A stretch of DNA of 64,000 nucleotides from Flammula alnicola (taxonomy: Eukaryota; Basidiomycota; Agaricomycetes; Agaricales; Strophariaceae), in NCBI GenBank assembly GCA_015499995.1, contig JADNRV010000161.1:1-64000 (forward strand), in the 5' to 3' direction. Every line of letters begins with the position of its first letter. Position 1 is the stretch's first letter. The translations under genes were made by a program, and so were the position numbers. The notes below the pieces were generated by a model. It did no database searches and had not been told where the DNA came from. It was given only the letters and a program-made list of their open reading frames with translations. Below, piece after piece: positions 59,136 through 64,000 of the stretch.

Positions 59136-59710
59136 ATTTCCCTGGGTTTGACTTCACCAATGAGCTGAGGTGTGTTATATTCAGCCAAGGAACGCTTCGC
59201 ACCCTAATGTCCACCCATTTGTTAGGAACAACTTTCTGATGAACAAGGGTCTTCCTCTCCCAAAAGCTACCAGTACTGGAATGACCATTGTTGGCTGCCT
59301 GTTTAAGGATGGGATTGTGCTGGGCGCGGACACTCAAGCGATGGAGGGACCTATTGTAGCAGATAAGAACTGTGAGAAGGTGTGAGCGTTCCTTCACGAG
59401 GATACTGAGTTGATTAGATGCTGTGGGGCAGGAACGGCTGCAGATATGGAATTCACAACTGCCCTAATATCCTCGAACATGGAGCTGCATGCATTGCAGA
59501 CTGGAAGGAAGCCGTGCATCATTACTGCAATGATGATGTTAAAGCAAATGCTCTTCAGGTTTGTCGTTCTTTGGCAATCGAGTTAGTCGGTCTGATACTA
59601 TTGGTCAACACAGGTATCAAGGAAATATCAGTGCCGCTCTTGTCCTTGGTGGGGTTGATGCAACCAGTCCCAATCTCTTCATTATCCACCCTTGTGGTTC
59701 AACAGATAAG
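59136..59710 (+). pseudogene. Proteasome subunit beta 2 (PUP1) pseudogene, 5' part
   Basis: Begins FPGFDFTN and continues through [58 protein letters not shown] and [17 protein letters not shown] to GSTDK at 59710. Introns with normal borders remain, so it arose by DNA duplication, not from mRNA. The residue that should be the catalytic N-terminal Thr (TTIVG) is Met (codon ATG at 59281). The exon that should give HYI..NIR is damaged. The frame is cut after GSTDK by the insertion at 59711. Confidence 0.92.
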
Positions 59711-61158
59711 TCTGTTTATTCACTTGAATTTACCATGAATTTAACACGGCTGTCAGCTGCGCTAAATTTGAGATTCGCGATCTGACAGCGTGACAAAGGG
59801 TTGTACCCAGGGTCGTATGCACCTAAAGAGCTTCATCACTAAGTCTGGGTGCCCCCAGGGTTGTTATCACACACAATAGGATGCAGTGAGGTCAGTAGAA
59901 TATGTAGAAATAAGGCCGCAGGCTGAGAAATTTTGTATTGCTTTGTATAGTAAAAATGTATAGTAAGCTAACAAAAAAAGTGGAAGGGAGCTAATGTAGC
60001 TGTGCAGCGAGAAAAAAAACAGTGGAACACATGAGCAGGCAATGCCATCCACTGAACCAGCAGCAACAGGAGAAGGTGATTGCATAATGTCAGAGGAGGG
60101 GCACGCCAGTTCGCGACCAGGGTCTGGTCTGAATTGATCAATCGCAAAATCCAGACGCTGCAGGCAGCGAGCTGGCTTTTCCGAGTCTCCATTCTGTGTT
60201 CCGCCAGCCCAATTTAAGATTTGAACCAGCCCAATTTAAAGAATTTAAGCAATTTAAGCTTAATTCCTACTTTCCTTAAATTTGGGCTCAGAATCCTTAA
60301 ATTCATATGTAGCGCTCATAATTTGCCCTCGGAGGCTTCATATTCATAAACTTAAGCTTGAATTACATCTAAATTACATCTAACCTACTACTATTTTGTG
60401 TGAGGGATTTGTGCGAGGGAGGGGATGGCAGGTGCTCTCCTCGAGGGCAGATGGCGAGAGCAAGGAGCAGCACGCGCGCGAGTGCACAGCGTGCCTGCCT
60501 GCCAAAACGGTAAAACCCCCGAATGCAGGCCGAAGGTGGGGCTATGCGACCACCAAATGCGGATTCCAGAAAGTTCCGTATTTCGAGAGTCCGCCCCTCC
60601 ACACTGTCCGCCTGTCCACACGTCCCGAACAGGTGGCTGACAAATTTCAGTAAAGCCTGCGAAAATCACCTCTCGTGATCAACGCGCACGCGTCCACGCT
60701 CGACGCGTCGAGCTTATCCTCTACGTTGCAATAGTTCAAAAACTATCCCTCTATTCACCCCCGCCTTTATCATAATATAAGATGTTTCCCCTATGAACAC
60801 TACTAGTCTACTAATTCAAAAATTTACTGTAATTACCTGCAAAATGAACATAAATTACTTGCTGCATTGGATGCAATGGTGAGGACCAACAGCATATCTC
60901 GCCTTATGAAAATGAAGTTGAAAGTGCCAAATCTCTTCCAAATAAATGCCTGCTTCGACACCATACTCCTATCACACGGTACTCCATCAATAAATCAGTA
61001 TTTATATTTAAATTTACCTAGTTTTGATTTTCTCAAAAGTTTACATATCATCAGTGCACTGTGACCCTATTTTCTTATACACCGCCATCACCGATCAATG
61101 GCATGATCGCGGCATACCATAACAGGCAAGGGCCCTGACCTGGGCCCTTAAATTTACG
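59711..61158. mobile_element. 1.45-kb insertion inside the PUP1 pseudogene, putative transposon
   Basis: Bounded by an 8-bp direct repeat, CAGATAAG, at 59703-59710 and 61159-61166, exactly where GSTDK and KLPYVT should be adjacent. An 8-bp target duplication is characteristic of hAT-type DNA transposons. No transposase reading frame was found and clear terminal inverted repeats could not be recognised, so this would be a non-autonomous or decayed element. The interior is AT-rich with repeated CAGCCCAATTTAA and ATTTAAG motifs near 60208-60265. Confidence 0.65.
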
Positions 61159-61558
61159 CAGATAAGTTGCCGTACGTCACCATGGGATCCGGAAGTCTGG
61201 CTGCCATGGCTGTATTTGAAACCGGCAGGAAGCCCAATATGGAGGTCAATTCTTTCCTCGTTCTCAGTGCACGATTGTTAAAGATTATCCATTTACAGCG
61301 TGAAGATGCATTGAAGCTCGCAGTCGCCGCTGGTATCTTCAATGATCTTGGCTCTGGTTCCAATATCGATGTGTGCATATCACCGCCAGCCACACCGAAA
61401 TGCTCAGAAACTTCGAGATGCCGAACCAGCGTGTTCAGAAGGAGCGAGACTATAAATTCAGGAGAGGGACAACAGCATGGAAGAAGGAGGATATTCGCAA
61501 GTTCGTTGTTGATGAGCAGTTGACACTGATTGGTGGAGATGAAATGGATACTTCCTAG
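61159..61558 (+). pseudogene. PUP1 pseudogene, 3' part
   Basis: Continues the same beta-2 subunit: [20 protein letters not shown], then [36 protein letters not shown], a frame shift near 61372, then [20 protein letters not shown] and [12 protein letters not shown] ending GGDEMDTS. Together with 59136-59710 it makes an almost complete but interrupted gene. Confidence 0.92.
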
Positions 61559-62399
61559 ATTTATTGTGGGCCTCACGTATCAGCAATGTATTATATCAAT
61601 TTCAAAAAAATCAGAAATTCAGGCAAAGTGCAAGATGGCTCAATCGAATGAAATGGCCCAAGTACCACTACGAGTTTAATTTTTCCATCCTTTTGAAATG
61701 GATAGCCAATGGATAGGTATGAGTTTGGCCACAAGGGGGTGCGCCAAATAAAAAAAAATACCTAGGGTCGATTTATTTTTTCAGCCAATATTTCACGGAC
61801 TAACTAACTAACGTAATCAGAAACCATCCCGATATGGTAATATTACATCAGCGAAGATGCAAGACGCTTGCCCTCCAGAGTCCACCGGATTCCTCGAACA
61901 TCTCGCAAAACCCATTTATGAGGTGCTTGCTCCAGATTTATACATTATAAATGGTACTGTAGATGTATTAGTATAGTATTCCAATGAAATATAATTTTTT
62001 GACTGTTGAAAATGGCCGAGAAATAAATATGATCCAATGATTGATTGCGTCATCCACTCAGTGCCGCAAACTTAGACTAGGTTCTACAGCATTTCTATAT
62101 GTATTACAGCTAGTATTTAATAGATGTAAGGCAATATATGGTGTAAAACCGGCCTTGGGCCACTTCAAAGCACCTATTTTGGGACATTTATAGAGGGGTA
62201 TAAATATTTTTTTCGCCAGCCAGCGGCTGGACTAACTAACCAACCCCCGGTCAGCTATTAAGGTTCGCACACCCCCTTGTTTGGCCATGCTGAACGAACT
62301 TCTCGGACCGCTCGGGGTGTGTCCCGTGCCGCTGCCCGCAGACGCGTCAAAGAAACTCGACCAAATTCAAGTTGTACCAGGTTCACATACGATAATATC
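61559..62399. other. AT-rich intergenic region
   Basis: About 840 bp. Two similar ACTAACTAAC motifs (61797-61812 and 62230-62243) bracket about 430 bp, which could be the ends of a small element; nothing else was recognised. Confidence 0.35.
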
Positions 62400-63437
62400 A
62401 TGGATTCTTCCGATTCTCTCTTTCACACCCTGCCAGAACATATTCAACGCCTGATAGATGAAGCATTTACTACTGCTATCAACCCAAACAGCCCACCTGG
62501 CTCTTTCAAGACGAGAAAGGCCTCCAGCGATAGTCACGCCGTTCCGCACAGTTCTTATGCAGGGGGTGGGGGCTTCCTCGTTGAGGAGCCCAGCGAGCCA
62601 ACCGGGGGTGGGTTTCTCGTAGAAGATGAAGCTCCAGAACACGAGGAGCAAGCGCCATCCCAAATCTCACTCGACCTCATCCCTTCAGCCCTCCAGCGCC
62701 TTGATCTTCCACCAGACGACGATGAAGTTCTCTCGGTATTCAAGAACGCCGCTTCTGGGTGGAGCTCGTCGTCCATACACCCGTCTGCTGAGTTGGATCC
62801 TCAAACGAGATATGTGAGTCGGGACGACTGGCGCTCTGTCTGTGCTGTCCTGCTTGAGAGTCGCGCCCACGAAATGGACGAGGATAGGGATGACTCGACT
62901 GCTCAACCTGCTCAAATGGAAGTAGAATTTGCAGAGGAAGAAGAAGATGCAGACATGAGCGAAGACTACGTCGAAGCCCAATCGCCGCACTCCGGTCGAC
63001 CCTCGAGTGACTCCGAGAACGAGTCGGACGACGAATATCAAGTTGGAGGCTCGAGCTCACGTCGTGGAAAGCAAGCCCAGCGCAAGCGACGTGTTTCGAG
63101 TGGACCATCTCGTCCATCTGTAGACGCAGGCCGACCGACGGGTCGACAACAGGAGGCTTGCTTGGAAGCGTTCGCGCTTTTCTTTCCTGACACCTCACCC
63201 TCTGAGCTCCCGAAGCAAAAGATAAAGGTCGCGGACATTCAACATGCTGCGAAACTTCTTGGAGAGAAGATCAAGGCTGAAGAAGTGCGGTTCTTTCCCT
63301 CGTTCATGCGTCGCTCTCTCACGAATTATCAATGAACGCAGATGGTGGAAATGCTGAATATGTTTTCGACATCTCCAGACAAATCGATGGATCTCAGCGA
63401 TTTCACCCATATGATGATCATGGCAAAATTAGCATGA
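62400..63437 (+). CDS. Acidic protein with C-terminal EF-hand-like domain, unknown function
   Basis: Two exons, 62400-63284 and 63342-63437, give 326 codons. The ATG at 62400 (MDSSDSLFHTLPEHIQRLID) fits the family start; an upstream in-frame ATG at 62277 would add an Arg-rich stretch of 41 residues that looks non-coding. The middle is acidic and Ser-rich with two GGGFLVE motifs. The C-terminal 90 residues (LEAFALFFPDTSPSELPKQK, then VADIQHAAKLLGEKIKAEE, then MVEMLNMFSTSPDKSMDLSD) have the helix pattern of a degenerate EF-hand pair, as in centrin-like proteins. Related basidiomycete proteins exist; the role is unknown. Confidence 0.75.
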
Positions 63438-63766
63438 CGATGCCGAGAGCCTAGTCTTGAACTGGAACCTATTATTCCCTTTCTTTTGTTCAACACTGAG
63501 AAGTTAGAGAAGTTGATGAAAGTGCTGTGAACGATAAGTCTACCCCCAAGGCATTTCATCTATGTGAGTACCTTGATCATTCCTCGTAGGCTAATGGCTA
63601 GGCTAATTGCTCTCCAGTGACTTCGGATCACCATTTCCAGCCCGCATATTGGACAAGCTCGAATGTCCGACATGTCGGGGAGTGTTTCGATACGTTTTGA
63701 GGGTCCAACCTCGCTTAGATGTTAGTTCGAGTCACGAGTATAAAAATAATCGCGGACTATGATAAG
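63438..63766. other. Intergenic region
   Basis: About 330 bp between the EF-hand-like gene and the possible secreted protein. A TATAAAA-like sequence at about 63739 precedes the next ATG at 63767. Nothing else was seen. Confidence 0.35.
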
Positions 63767-64000
63767 ATGGCTCTCACGGCATCGCCTTGGAAGCTTTTTC
63801 TTGTATCCACTCTGCTATTTATCGGTCTGCCGGAGGCCTCAGGCGACAATCATATCGTCCAATCTCTCTCCGATACGATCTACAAGATTCCTTCTTTCCC
63901 ACTTCAGAATTTCTCTGTTCTTCGATGTCTTTACACGAGTCCGAAAAGGTGTCCTATCCTCACGTTAAGCGCATCGTGAATCCTACAGGTACGCTACGCC
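63767..64000 (+). CDS. Possible secreted protein, 3' partial
   Basis: The ATG at 63767 opens MALTASPWKLFLVSTLLFIG, a good signal peptide, followed by SLSDTIYKIPSFPLQN. The open frame stops at 63979, but another frame reads SYPHVKRIVNPTG, so an intron may join them beyond the right edge. No family was recognised. Confidence 0.35.

Noticed and set aside
60190..60370. Repeated ATTTAAG and CAGCCCAATTTAA words as a possible CRISPR-like or satellite array
   Set aside because: Irregular spacing and low complexity with no direct-repeat/spacer structure, and a fungal nuclear genome is not expected to hold CRISPR arrays.
61797..62243. Possible small element bounded by ACTAACTAAC motifs
   Set aside because: The motif is short and simple. 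Without inverted repeats or an empty site it is likely chance.

Overview
This window is nuclear DNA of a filamentous basidiomycete, most likely an Agaricomycete. Genes are dense and lie on both strands. Almost every one is cut by introns of about 50-75 bases. Families typical of mushrooms occur: a HET-domain protein, a TPR-CHAT protein, S1/P1 nuclease, ricin-B lectin and a noncanonical aromatic amino acid decarboxylase. The genus cannot be told from the sequence. Intron positions were worked out by hand from splice signals, reading phase and family similarity.

Layout from left to right. 0-9 kb: the proteasome base subunit RPN1 (5' end cut off), an F-box-family-like gene, mitochondrial ribosomal protein uS15 and a B-type mitotic cyclin. 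9.9-15.3 kb: a hydroxypyruvate/glyoxylate reductase, a broken short-chain dehydrogenase, and a recent tandem duplication of a fungal gene of unknown function. 15.7-20.1 kb: the SIN3 corepressor. 20.3-27.1 kb: a noncanonical aromatic amino acid decarboxylase and an aldehyde dehydrogenase, with three intron-containing tRNA-Ala(AGC) genes among them. This could be a small amine-to-acid catabolic unit. 28.2-34.4 kb: a HET-domain protein, a histidine protein methyltransferase (HPM1/METTL18 type) and a serine hydrolase that uses a 20-nt micro-exon. 34.4-43.6 kb: a gene-poor stretch with an S1/P1 nuclease and a degenerate copy of its 3' end, a truncated F-box-like gene and a ricin-B lectin. 43.6-50.9 kb: a pterin synthase whose last exon is partly duplicated in tandem, the histidine-biosynthesis aminotransferase, and a large low-complexity protein with several homopolymer frame breaks.

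52.1-56.9 kb holds the most unusual locus: a nine-exon TPR-CHAT gene of about 1417 codons. Its GC-rich N-terminal part is built from tandemly duplicated exon-intron modules (287-bp period, all phase 0). These are spliced to an AT-rich body of about 14 TPR-like units of 45 residues and a C-terminal CHAT protease-like domain with an intact His/Cys pair. 57-62 kb is AT-rich and carries a dead copy of proteasome subunit beta 2. That copy has lost its catalytic Thr1 codon and is split by a 1.45-kb insertion flanked by an 8-bp direct repeat. The right end has a conserved acidic EF-hand-like gene and the start of a possible secreted protein.

Three introns with GC-AG ends are supported by reading phase. 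Several conserved genes also show small indels in simple tracts that look like assembly errors rather than true gene loss.
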